From the NCBI RefSeq assembly GCF_036898095.1, contig NC_090736.1, positions 10,858,895-10,922,894 on the forward strand: 64,000 bases of DNA, written 5' to 3'. How positions within the stretch are numbered: the first letter of the stretch is position 1; each line of letters starts with the position of its first letter. Under the pieces are notes generated by a model, which worked only from the letters and a program-made list of their open reading frames with translations, ran no database searches and had not been told where the DNA came from. This document shows, piece by piece, positions 10,082-19,563 of the stretch. The DNA is from Palaemon carinicauda. Its lineage: Eukaryota; Arthropoda; Malacostraca; Decapoda; Palaemonidae. Made by a program: the position numbers and the translations under genes.

Positions 10082-11000
10082 TTGGCTCGGACAATGGACA
10101 GACGTCTCTGTTTTTGTCCTCGCTTGGCAGCCATTGTTTGTTTTGTCTTTACTTAATCACTTACTTTTCTTTTACTCAATATATATGCAAACATTTTTTT
10201 GTGTTTATGTATATATTTGAGTATAGAAATCAGTAAGTTTCCTTTTCAGAGTTTGTGCTTGTGTGTGTAGTGTACGATATCTCCGTGGAGCCCTCGGCAG
10301 TTAGGCCACCATGGTGTAATTTCATGGGTCGCGATCGAGTTTGACTACTGTCTTTCTCTCTCTCTCTCTTGAGGTCGTTCACCCTTTTACTATGTTACTT
10401 TTACTACGTCTGAGTAGCTTCCTTCCCGTATGGGTGGGGTTGCTACGCCGTACGTTTTGTCTCAATTAGTTTATGAATCTAATTGTATTTGTTGATTTTT
10501 CAGCTTTGTAGAACGATTTCTTTCGGGGGTTTCATTCTTTCTATAGTGTTCATTCATTTTTAAATTACATAATTACATAGTTACATAATTATAATTGTTA
10601 TAATTCTGTTTTGGTTACAGCTCTCCTTCCGTGAGTGTAAATGGTTGTGAGGGCACGTGCCTGTTGTGTAATTCTTGTGTTCCTTTCCCTCAGGATTCCT
10701 CTTCGGAGCCTTCCCGGGGGAATGAATGTTAACTAATGATTTTTGTTTTTATTTTTCACAGTTACCGATCTAGTTCGTTTCTGTAATGTGACGACGGAGT
10801 GAGCTGTCTTGTTGGGGTCTGGGGATTCGGCTGTTGCTGCTTCCCCTATAGACCTTCATCAGGGGCATGTCTCCTTCTCCTGGAAGTACTCCCGTGACGA
10901 TTAACAGCTCTCCAGTTCATTTTAGAACACTCAGGAGGCTCGCCTCCTTGGGTGGGGTACTTTCCTTTCGAGGGAAGTTTTCCTGTCCAGGCTTGAGTTT
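10082..11000. other. 5' leader of DIRS A2
   Basis: Lies between the left ITR and the gag-like zone. A (TC)n tract lies near 10350-10370. No convincing open frame is visible. It probably holds the promoter and leader of the element, but no promoter motif can be singled out. Confidence 0.4.
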
Positions 11001-11533
11001 TTCCCCTTTGGGGGGTTCTTTTCTTGCCTTTTTTTCGTGCGACTATGCTCTTGGTGCTGAGCGGTCGCACCTGCAGTTATGCTCAAGGGACTGAGCAACT
11101 GCAGGAGCCCCTCTTCGGAGGATTGCTCTTTTTAGGTCACTGGCTGACCCGTCTATTCTACGAAGTGTTTCTCTTTCGTTCGCGAGAGAGTACTCATAGA
11201 GACTCCTCTTTGGAGGACTCTTCTGCTGTTGTTGCTGTTGGTTGCCTTCGCCGTAAAGCTCACCGTCCGCTACGTCGTAAGGGCCTCCCATCTCCCTATA
11301 AGGGTGCTAAGAGGCACCTTTTTGAATCTTCGTTTGCAGCCTGCAGCTCCTTCCTCTTTAGATCTCTCCGGGGATCGATCTCCAACAACTTCTTGACCTT
11401 CCGCCCCTGGTGCAGATGGACAGCAGTCTGGCCTCGTCTTCCGACGGACAACGGTCCCTTCGAAAGGGTTGCCTCCCACGGGGGTGCTTCCCTTGCGTGT
11501 CAGGGTTCCCCTGCGCGCCTTTCTGCAGTGTTC

Positions 11534-11620
11534 TCTCCTGCTCAGTGTTAGCGCACAGGCGCTCTCCTGCTCAGTGTTAGCGCACAGGCGCTCTCCTGCT
11601 CAGTGTTAGCGCACAGGCGC
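11534..11620 (+). repeat. 29-bp tandem repeat, three perfect copies
   Basis: The unit TCTCCTGCTCAGTGTTAGCG plus CACAGGCGC occurs at 11534-11562, 11563-11591 and 11592-11620. Decayed shorter relatives (TCTCCTG.TCGCCAGCGC type) continue to about 11705. Confidence 0.9.
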
Positions 11621-12323
11621 TCTCCTGGTCATCAGCGTTTTCCTGATCGCTAGCGCTCTCCTGTTCGCCAGCGCTCTCCTATTCGTCAGCGCTCTCCTGA
11701 TGATCGTCGCTGCTGTTCCTGTTGGTTCCTATTACGCGCCCTGTGCGCCCATGTTCGCCCACGCAATCTAGAACTTCGGTTCAGGTCTTGGACAAGGACT
11801 CTTCTTCTACGCACAGGATTCCACGCGTTGCCTTCTGCTCGCCAGCGATCACCAGCTCGCCAGCGACCACAGACGCGTCAACGTTCGCCTGCTCGTCAGC
11901 GATCTCCTGCGCGTCAACGATCGCCATCGATCTGCCACGCGTGTCAGGTCCCCTGGACACCATCAGTAGCGATCTAGCGCTCGCCTGCTGTGAACCACGA
12001 TCTCCGGTAGCAGAGTCTTGCCGTAGATCTTCCTCCTGATCGCCAGCGCTCACCTTTACTTTTGTCCTTCTGTGCGCCAGCTTTCTTCATTTGCCAGCGC
12101 ACATCTGCGCGCCCTTTCCTGCCACGCACCAATGGGCGCCAACGGTTTTTCCTGACCGTCCAGGATCGCCTGATTGACAGCTCGCTTCAGCGCTCACCTT
12201 CCTGATGCACCTGCGCGCCTTCTGTTTAGCGCGATGCGCGCTAACCATCCCTAGTCTCTTACGCGTTAGCGATCGCCTACGCGCCCGCGCGATTCTTCAC
12301 CTGCGCGCTAGCGTTTTGTTAAC

Positions 12324-12537
12324 GCACCACCGCTCGCCAACGCGCCGTCGCTTGCCAACGCGCCATCGCTTGCCGACGCGCCATCGCTTGCCAACGCGCC
12401 TTCACTCGCCTACGGGCCATCGCTCGCCAAGACGCGCCATCTCTCGCCAAGACGCGCCATCGCTTGCCAAGACGCGCCATCGCTCGCCAAGATGCGCCAT
12501 CGCTCGTCAACGCGCCATCGCCCGCCTACGCGCCATC
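12324..12537 (+). repeat. 18-20-bp degenerate tandem repeat, about eleven copies
   Basis: Units of the type CGCCATCGCTCGCCAAGACG or CGCCATCGCTTGCCAACG follow each other. The two unit lengths (18 and 20) differ by an AG step. Confidence 0.85.
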
Positions 12538-12621
12538 GGTCTTCCGACCGCCTGCGCTCACCCGCTCGCCCACGTGCCTGCGCGACCACACGCCCATGTG
12601 CCCGCGCACATGCGCTCCAAT

Positions 12622-12802
12622 GTTCGCCAGCGCGCGAACCAACGGTATTCCATCGCGAGGAACAACTGTGTTCCGTCGCGCGAACCAACGGTGTTCCATC
12701 GCGCGAACCGACGGTGTTCCGTCGCGCGAACCGAAGGTGTTCCATCGCGCGAACCGACGGTGTTCCATCGCGCAAGCCTACGGTGTTCCATCGCGCGAAC
12801 GT
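12622..12802 (+). repeat. 23-bp tandem repeat, about seven copies
   Basis: Units of the type GCGAACCGACGGTGTTCCAT plus CGC repeat with period 23. Since 23 is not a multiple of 3, one frame cycles through three peptide phases (REPTVFH, RANRRCS, ARTDGVPS). Confidence 0.9.
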
Positions 12803-13754
12803 CGGCTCGATTCCTGCAGTATCCATTGCTCGCCTGTGAACTTTCGGATTCCGACCACCAGCTCTCGCCCTTCCTACCACGCTCGCCCTCCTTCTGCGCT
12901 CCCTCGCGCACTTTCGTCTGCGCTCCTGCGTGCCCCCGCTTGGGCGCTTCCACGTTCGGCCACGTGCAAACCATTGATTTACCATCGCGTGAGCGCCGGG
13001 GCGATTGCGACCGCGATTCCCGTCAGGGTTACGCAACATGACCAGCCTGGCGAGTCTTCTGGAGCGTATTTCCAGAACACGGTCTTCACCCCGTAAACGC
13101 AGAGCATGGCACATGCAAGAGCAGGAAGAATCTTCAGGGAGGTCTGAGCAACATTCTTCTTTCCAGAACCTGGGTTAGCCCTTCCTCGTCATTCCCTGGA
13201 AGGGTCTTGCCAGGGAGCTTCCCATTCGAGATTTCTCCGTTGGGTAAGGGGTGACTGGTTTACCCCTTCCTCTTCTTCATCTCGTGGAAGGGGCTTACCA
13301 GGTCCTTTCCCTCCTCGGTTGCGACCCGAGGTTTTGTACAAGGAAGCTCCAGGAAGATCATAGGTACTTTCCTCCTCTCGGGCTCAAGCACCTTGGCGTT
13401 TCGTCGCCAAGTTTCGAACTTGCGGGCAAGCTCGATGTTGGACCATCTAGACGCAGTGACCGAGGGCTTCCTCTCGGGTGTCTCATCCGTGGATGTCGAC
13501 AAGCTCAGACACTCTTCCATCCTTGGGAAGAACTTGTTTGTGCCCAAGGACAGAGACATGGACAGCGGTTGTGCGGAGGAAGTCGACTTCCGTGTTCACT
13601 CCTCCAAGGCGCTTTCTTCCAGACCCTGCAGGCCTCCAGCGCCTCTTCTTTCAGCCTCGTCGGCCTAAGTTATCGGACCAGCTACGGCAGCTAGGACAAG
13701 GTGTCCAATAGCAGTCCCCTCCTGTCAGGGACAGGTAGCACGGGAGGCTCTCCC

Positions 13755-13778
13755 GGGGGGGGGGGGGGGGGGGGGGGG
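13755..13778 (+). repeat. Run of 24 G
   Basis: An uninterrupted G homopolymer between the gag-like and RT regions of A2. It could be a real expansion, a G-quadruplex former or an assembly artefact. Confidence 0.9.
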
Positions 13779-13987
13779 CATAATCCTAGAGGGAGCGGCA
13801 GAGTTCACAAACTCTAGGATTGGGAACCCCCCCTTGCAGGTCTCACGCTGATGCCTAAGGTTATTCATCCGGATAACAGCTTCCCGATGCCGATTCCTGC
13901 ACGATCTCCGTGATCAGCCAAGGATATCGCGCCTCGCTCTTACCATCTCTCCGTCTCTGTCAGCGAATTCAGTGTCACTGAACCTCT

Positions 13988-14577
13988 ATGCCATGGGGTT
14001 GGCAAGAGTTTTGCCCGTTTGGGCAGAATGATCCATGCCTTAGGAGAAGGTCCTCCATAGGGTCGTCGACGGCTTCACCCCCCGGCTTCTTCAGTCGATC
14101 CTTTCTCGTAGGAAAGCATCTGAGACGGGAATTCCGTAGTCGACCTCTCAGCTCTGATCAAGTTTGTCGAAGAAACTTCGTCCAGCGTGGAACAGCAGAA
14201 TCAATCAGACTGGTAAAGAGGCGGCAGGACTCCTTAGGCCCTGGATCGGAAGGACGGGTACTTCCAGTTTCCATTCCATCCATCTTCCAGGAAGCTCTTG
14301 GAATTCAGCCTAGACTTAAGATGCGGTGTGGCGATCCCGCCGCAGCATCGCAGGTTTTTTCCCCAGAGAACTCTCCCTGCTTTCCTCATGGCCGCTCAGG
14401 AGCAGGCTTCCGCCTCCTTCGCCTTTTGGAGGTCTGGTCAACTCCGGTAGGCTCGGGTTCGACCTTCAACGCCGGGACAAGCTTCCGGGTCCTTACCATG
14501 AGTGAGGGATCATGGTAATTTGCTAGGAGCCTTCTCTACTTCTGCCTCAACATCTGGAGTATCTAGCCATGATATTG
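13988..14577 (+). pseudogene. DIRS RT (copy A2), motif C lost
   Basis: Frame-hopping translation shows the DIRS RT order. A block near 14130-14200 corresponds to the LxxFVExTSFR region, a degraded motif-A region follows (14220-14300), then GFRLLRLLEVW near 14408-14440, where family members have R-Y-L-D-D-W. The catalytic aspartates are thus changed (D-D to E-V). The domain reads on to LEYLAMIL just before 14578, where 5S-like sequence interrupts it. Confidence 0.65.
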
Positions 14578-14697
14578 AATCAACGGCCTTACCACGTTGG
14601 AAACACCGCTTCTCGTCCGATCAGCGAAGTTAAGCAACGTTTGGTCTGGTCAGTACTTGGATGGGTGACCCCCTGGGGACGCCAGATGCTGTTGCCT
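14578..14697 (+). rRNA. 5S rRNA-like sequence, probably a pseudogene, inside DIRS RT
   Basis: About 119 bases align with animal 5S rRNA over their whole length: CAACGGCCTTACCACGTTGG, then TCTCGTCCGATCAGCGAAGT, then AAGCAACG, then TACTTGGATGGGTGACC, ending GCTGTTGCC. The internal polymerase III promoter parts (A-box AGTTAAGCAACG about 14628, C-box TTGGATGGGTGACC about 14657) are well kept. The outer CAAC/GTTG pairs of helix I persist. Differences are scattered, for example CCCCCTGGGG in the C-box arm. It lies in sense orientation within the RT, with no obvious T-run terminator after it, so function is doubtful. Confidence 0.85.
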
Positions 14698-15620
14698 CCT
14701 TCTCCGGGCCTTCCCTTCAGTTGACTGTGGCAAGGCTGGGGAGAGTCGCAGTACCTGTTCTCAGTCAAGCAGAGCTTTCAGCCCTACCTTGGAACGTTTC
14801 CTGGGTCTCTTTTCCTCATTGACCCGTCTAAAGTCCCGAACGGTCGTCTCAGGATAAGTTCCCTGTGGGGCGGCCCAAGTTCTGATGGTATCAAAGCAAC
14901 GATTAACCGGACTTTCTGGCCCCTATGGGACCAGCAGAACGTTTAGACCTGCAATGGGTGTTGACCTATGGAACCTCTTGATGGGAGTGGATATTCTCGT
15001 CCTTTCCCCACATTTTGATGCTGTTCACGGACTCGTCAAAGAAATGGGGAGGGGGGGGCGCATGTTCCGGTTCAGGCCTATGGTCAGGACCTGAAGGATA
15101 CCTCTCCATCATTCAGGCAGGCTTAGGGGCCGTAGTCTGGCCCCTCTACAGATCCTACAGTTCCTGCCGAGTCGCTCCGTGCGCGACGACTTCATGGTAC
15201 TGGCGTATTCCTACCGGCAATGGACGCATTTTCATACCTTCGCATCTTGCAGTAGAGATACTGAAATGATCCGAGGTCCTCTCTATACCACTATCGGCTC
15301 GCTCATTCCAGGCAGAGGAATGTTCTCTCCGACTATCTGAGCAGAGCTTCGCAGATAGAGGGTACCTGGGGGTCTTTGGCCTTTAGTAGCCAGCAAGTCC
15401 TGGCCTGGGGGACCTGATCGCGACAGCCTGGAACTTCAAGCTTCCGCTGTTCTTCCCCCCAGTCTCAGACCCCAACAAGACCAGGTTGTCTGTCAACCTT
15501 TCGATGGCCCTGAGAGCTCCACTGTGACTATACGCGGAACGGTTTCCGGACCCTCTGCTTCCCCTGACGGAACTCCCGGGAGAGCTTCTCCCACGGCACA
15601 GGCTACTCAAACAACCACAC
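14698..15620 (+). pseudogene. DIRS RT end and RNase H (copy A2)
   Basis: After the 5S insert the frame reads QLTVARLGRVAVPVLSQAEL, then NGRLRI.SLW, the linker of DIRS RT to RNase H. Near 15010-15060 alternating frames give LFTDSSKKWGGG, the RNase H start with its first acidic residue. Near 15300-15350 RQRNVLSDYLSRASQ matches the RNase H end. The G-run at 15050-15058 shifts the frame. In DIRS this activity removes RNA from the hybrid during reverse transcription. Confidence 0.65.
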
Positions 15621-16047
15621 TCCAACATCTTTCACGAGCCGTGGCATCGCTTCGGCTTCACGTCTGTAGACTCTACGCCGCCTCCTCGAGAAGAGACAAC
15701 CCACTACAGTCGCGGAGCGGAGGTTGCGTCACCTGCGATAGTCATCCGCAAGGGTCTACCAGGCGAAGTGGAGAGTCTTCTATGGTTGGTGTCCTGGGAG
15801 AGATACCTCTTCCCTTGAGGCCTCTTCTCCAGCAATAACCGACTTATTGCTTTTCGGCGGGAGGAAACTCCTTTCCGCTCTCGGCAATGAAGCCTGTCGC
15901 TCAGCCTTTCTCTGGCCTTCAGGCTGAAAGGAGTAGACTTTTTCCTTCCCGCTGGACCTTTCTTTGCTCATGCTAAGCTGCGAACGTCCCTGCCCCCAGT
16001 CGGAGTGAGACATCCTCCATGGAACATGGTTCGGACTTTTTAGTCCC
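15621..16047 (+). pseudogene. DIRS tyrosine recombinase, N-terminal half (copy A2)
   Basis: Frames read SARVYQAKW.VF (start of the core-binding domain), then the SAFLWPSG-KE region corresponding to the ALSLAFRLKG block of A1, then SSMEHGS.F ending at 16047. The match is cut by the DNA transposon at 16052 and resumes at 18087. Confidence 0.65.
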
Positions 16048-16479
16048 TTAAGGGTATCGGCCTGGTGTAATTTTGGCGATATTGGCTGAAATTCGTGAAA
16101 ATTAGTTACTGTCATATTTCGATAAGTGGGGGTTACCTCCGCTGCCTCGCGCAAGATGAAATCGATATGAAGCCTTTTAAACAGTTTAAAGGGCAATTTA
16201 AAGGACATACCTGGTAAAGGATTAAAGGGCTGGGTAGGCGTAACCTTAGCATTTTCTTTTTCGTTCTTCCTCGAAGTATTTATTTCTTTTTATCATAATT
16301 TTTTTTCGTTCGTCGTACGATGTTTTCCCGATAGAGTCGGCATCTCCCTATGTTTATGGCAACAACAAAGCCAGTTGGCTAGGCCTATAGGCTGTGGTTG
16401 TGCTCTTTTGTATTTTCAAACAGTTGCATCACTTTTTCGAATTATTGAATATCAATTGTGATTTATATATACTACCTAA

Positions 16480-17433
16480 ATGCCTTTAAGGAAGTTTAGT
16501 AAGCGAAGGGATGGAAGCTCTCGCAATATTAGGGCTTATAACGAAAACAAAAACATAAACAAACACCATGTGCTCAGCACGTGTGAGAATGACCTCGCGA
16601 GTCTTTCCTATAGCGAAGCTGCTTCCAGTGAATTTTATCATTCCCTTGCTCAAATTTATCAAGGTGATGATGATGGAACTGATGATTTTATTTTGAAGTT
16701 ATCTGATGATGATGAGGATTGATTGATTGATTTAAAGTTTCAATCAATCAATCAATGATGAGGAGGAGAAGGACAAAGAAGAGTAGGAACATTTTCGAAA
16801 TGTAACTTCTGTTCATGATGCAACAGATGATGGTGTGTTATCGGGAGCCAAACTACGAATATCTTTATTGAGTGGTTTTGTAACTGATAAAGAAAAGCTC
16901 CCAAGTGAAAGCAGTGATGGGGAGATAGTTTATTACCCTTGAAAGTTTTGAAAGACGCTTTTAGTTCGACATATTGTGGGCAGTGTGAAAGCAACATAAC
17001 ACTCAAAGTTGATAAAAACAGTTTTGATGTTGACTTGAAACTAAAGTGTCTGTGTGAAGAACCGTCTGTTTTCAAACATGCAAACGAGAAAGAAAATTAA
17101 AGTGTGAAAACAGATACTATTGGTGAAACAACAGCTTCTTTTATGTATGAAAATATGATAAATGTGTGAGGCTTAGCAGCCTTGAATAACACTCGAATTG
17201 CTTTAGGTGCTAGACCTATGGCAAACAGCACTTACCAAAGGTATAAAAAATATATAAGGAGAAGACCGGGAAAAGAATGTCTGCAATGTATTCAAGAACG
17301 GCAAAGAAACAAAGAACATCTAAAGGAGGATATGAAGGTAGAGCTCATTGTTCCCCAAAAACCCTGGCAACAAAGAGTAGAGTGGCGCTCTATGATACGC
17401 CCCCCCCCCCCCCACACACATATAAAATATGAT
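16480..17433 (+). pseudogene. Transposase remnant of the TTAA element
   Basis: The frame 16480-16722 starts MPLRKFSKRRDGSSRNIRAY and ends in an acidic DDGTDDF...SDDDED tail. After a 39-base insertion the acidic stretch continues (DEEEKDKEE). At about 16940-17090 a Cys-bearing block reads LKDAFSSTYCGQCESNITL then LKLKCLCEE. At 17105-17330 come MYENMINV, IALGARPMANSTYQRYKKYI and GKECLQC. Spacing resembles the N-terminal half of arthropod Mutator-like/Kolobok transposases. No catalytic DDE region can be seen. Confidence 0.4.
16718..16756. repeat. 39-bp palindromic insertion with 7-bp target duplication
   Basis: ATTGATTGATTGATTTAAAG then TTTCAATCAATCAATCAAT is nearly palindromic and is flanked by GATGAGG on both sides (16711-16717 and 16757-16763). 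Its left half equals the 3' end of the I-group LINE at 48439. It interrupts the acidic coding run of the transposase. Confidence 0.8.
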
Positions 17434-18086
17434 TTTAACTATTTTGTTTAAGTGAAAAGTGTTCTTTTTTTTAGAGGGGATAATATCTCTTATAAAAGAG
17501 AGGGTACCAGGTGCCCTATAGGGGTTTTCCAAGAGACACTATGGTTTTAAAAGCAAAAAAAGGTAAGCAAAACTTTAGAACTGTTTTTCTCAAAACATAC
17601 ATTTTTCTACTTTCAAACTTAAATAACTCTGTTATTTATGAATGGATTTTTATAATCTAAAAAGCAATTTAATTAGAGATTGTGAGAAAACTCATCACCA
17701 GGGCTATCTTTCTTCTTTTCTCTCTTAATTTTTTTCTACGAACATTGAAATACATAATTTTATGGTATTTTTTTTTTATTGCATTTCTAAAAATTGTTTA
17801 AAAATAGCATAAATCATATATTAGATTTTCTATCATATCATTTTATTTGGTAGGAATTGAACTTTCTGCTGGTATCTTTTTTTTAATTGAGTGATAAACA
17901 AGAAAGGAGATCTAATTTAAAAAACATGAAAAAAAACGTTATTTTTAAGAGAAAAATATTCGTAAAAAAAAAAAAAGTTTACATTCAATTGACCTGAAAT
18001 TTTATGTGAATCTTCCTTATAATTAGAGGTAATAACTATGCAAGTTTCAACACTGCCACTCAAAATTAACCCTCCCCCCAATACCC

Positions 18087-18780
18087 TTATGAGATCTTCT
18101 CTAGAACTATTACGTCAGGCATCTGATCGTATTCCGTCTTGGGGGATGGTGCTCCTGCTCACTCTGGCCTCGGCCAGTGTGTAAGCAATCTTCTTGGTCT
18201 CGTACGACTCCGCCCTTTCTAAGGAATAGGGGAAGGCAACATTCAGGTTCGCTCCCGAGTTGTTTGCTAGACTCAGAATCTTGAGGTCCCGGCCCTTCGG
18301 GCCAACTCCTTCAAGATTTCGAGTCGCCATTCTGTATCAGATGACCCAAACCTTCTCCTTCTTGCCAGTAAAGGAATCGAGGGGTTATCTTTGGGAACAG
18401 CTGCAGTTTGTCCTCACGTGCAGCCGGGTTGGGAGCACAGGAAGGACACAGGGGAGAGTCTCCAGTATACCTCTTCAGCTCGGACTCAAGGACATTCATC
18501 TCGACCTGAATCCAGACCGTCCCCCGTCACGTCGCCCTACAGCACGATGTCGGATACATCGCAACGTCCCTCGCCTTCGAGTAGTACTACTCTGTGACGC
18601 AGGTGCTACAAGCTGGAGTCTGGAAGCGTCTAATGACCTTCGCAGCCCGCTTCCTGCAGGACGTGACCCACAGGAGTATCGATACGTTTCTATCGCTCTG
18701 TGGTGGCTACACAACAGCTGGTCTAACCTCAGGCTCCTTTTTGGACAGGTAGCAGAAGGTTGAGGGCATTGTTATCAGGT
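18087..18780 (+). pseudogene. DIRS tyrosine recombinase, C-terminal half (copy A2)
   Basis: Resumes with a TITSGI-like block then LTLASA and VSNLLGLVYD (about 18160-18210), where a frameshift falls on the AKR arginine. The end reads SGVWKRLMTFAARFLQDVTH (about 18612-18672). Relatives A1 and A3 have HYLQDV or HYLWDV here, so the nucleophilic tyrosine is replaced by phenylalanine in A2. Confidence 0.65.
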
Positions 18781-19204
18781 TTTAGTCTGCATGAACGAAA
18801 GAAGTATGTCTTGCCCTTACTTCTTTCTTCATCGTCCCCTCTACTGGGGAAGCAGCATCCTGGTCTCTGCATAGCTGACCTCAAACCTCTGCAGGTAAAC
18901 CATGCTTCCTTGTGTTCCGAGTATTGAGTCAATACTGTCGCGTCCCCCATATCCTGACGAGGTGGTATTGGGAATGTCCTAACCCAGAGTTCCTTCTGGA
19001 ACTCCAGGTCAACTGCCTAGGACGGGTCACACTTCTTCCTTCACACACAAGTTTATGTAGGCCACACGTTTCCTTGCGGAGCAAGGAACTTGTGAGGTGC
19101 AGGGACTCCTTTTCTCGAGTGCGACTCACTCGGATTTTGAGTCCCCAGGTAAAGCCAAAGCCAGTATGGCTGGGGACTTTCCACCCTTCCTAAGGGGTAA
19201 GTCA
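18781..19204. other. 3' non-coding part of DIRS A2
   Basis: Between recombinase end and ICR. No convincing frame or RNA; presumed DIRS 3' sequence. Confidence 0.4.
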
Positions 19205-19305
19205 CCCAGTGTAAATAGCGTGGTTTGTATTTCGGTTACGGAACAAATGAAAAATTCGGAGATAATTTGTATTTTTCCTAACCATACAAACCTTAGCTAT
19301 TTACA
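19205..19305 (+). repeat. Internal complementary region (ICR) of DIRS A2
   Basis: 19211-19240 (TGTAAATAGCGTGGTTTGTA to CGGTTAC) is the reverse complement of the left end at 9904. 19252-19305 (AAATTCGGAGATAATTTGTA to TTAGCTATTTACA) is the reverse complement of the right end at 19500-19552. The two complements sit side by side, as expected for a template that joins both ends into a circle. Confidence 0.85.
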
Positions 19306-19339
19306 CATATTTGCCTGCCAGCCCTGTCCCCCAAGACAA

Positions 19340-19563
19340 GTCCTACCTCTAAGTGAAGTGAAGCAGTTCACCGGTGTGTGAGGGGGGGAGGGGTAGCTAG
19401 CTACCACTCCCCTACCCCCCTGTTAACTAGCGCGGGGGTAATACACCCTCGTTAAATTCTAATGGCTCGCCATTTCAGCTACGCTAAAAGGTAAACCCAA
19501 TGTAAATAGCTAAGGTTTGTATGGTTAGGAAAAATACAAATTATCTCCGAATTTGTCATTTTT
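19340..19563 (+). repeat. Right ITR of DIRS A2
   Basis: AAGTGAAGTGAAGCAGTTCA (19351) to about 19512 is inverted relative to the left ITR. The outer part ends TTATCTCCGAATTTGTCATT then TTT near 19563. Confidence 0.9.

Larger units (their letters stand above)
11001..13720 (+). pseudogene. Gag-like region of DIRS A2, repeat-expanded
   Basis: Position upstream of RT indicates the DIRS first ORF. The 3' part is the most protein-like: the frame 13393-13668 reads MAFRRQVSNLRASSML and then GVSSVDVDKLRHSSILGKNL, a compact helical-looking segment. The 5' part (11.5-12.8 kb) consists of short GC-rich tandem repeats translating to Arg/His/Ser/Pro-rich strings in several frames. Those frames are open because the repeat lacks stops, not because a protein is conserved. 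Continuity is broken by frameshifts. Confidence 0.5.
16052..18086 (+). mobile_element. DNA transposon flanked by TTAA/TTAT, Kolobok-like candidate
   Basis: Left end GGGTATCGGCCTGGTG with TAATTTTGGCGATATTGG; reversed right end GGGTATTGGGGGGAGGG with TTAATTTTGAGTGGC. These align as degenerate terminal inverted repeats of about 40 bp. Flanks are TTAA (16048-16051) and TTAT (18087-18090). Kolobok and piggyBac elements both use TTAA targets; the coding traces look more like Kolobok or the related arthropod Mutator-like-transposase-domain proteins. It splits the DIRS recombinase, so it arrived later. Confidence 0.6.
9887..19563 (+). mobile_element. DIRS-like retroelement copy A2, both termini preserved
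   Basis: About 9.7 kb bounded by inverted repeats. The left block 9918-10081 is the reverse complement of 19351-19512. An ICR at 19205-19305 combines the complements of both outer ends. Inside lie a repeat-rich gag-like zone (about 11.0-13.7 kb), RT (13.99-14.58 kb), RNase H (14.7-15.6 kb) and YR (15.6-16.05 and 18.09-18.78 kb). Two insertions are nested in it: a 5S rRNA-like sequence at 14578 and a 2.0-kb DNA transposon at 16052. Frameshifts are numerous and the RT motif C is destroyed, so it is not autonomous. Confidence 0.85.

Noticed and set aside
11534..11620. Regular 29-bp repeats as a CRISPR array
   Set aside because: Units are directly adjacent with no spacers, and the window is eukaryotic.
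12205..13114. Long Arg/His-rich ORFs on both strands as genes
   Set aside because: They coincide with GC-rich tandem repeats that lack stops; openness in several frames and on both strands shows composition, not conservation.
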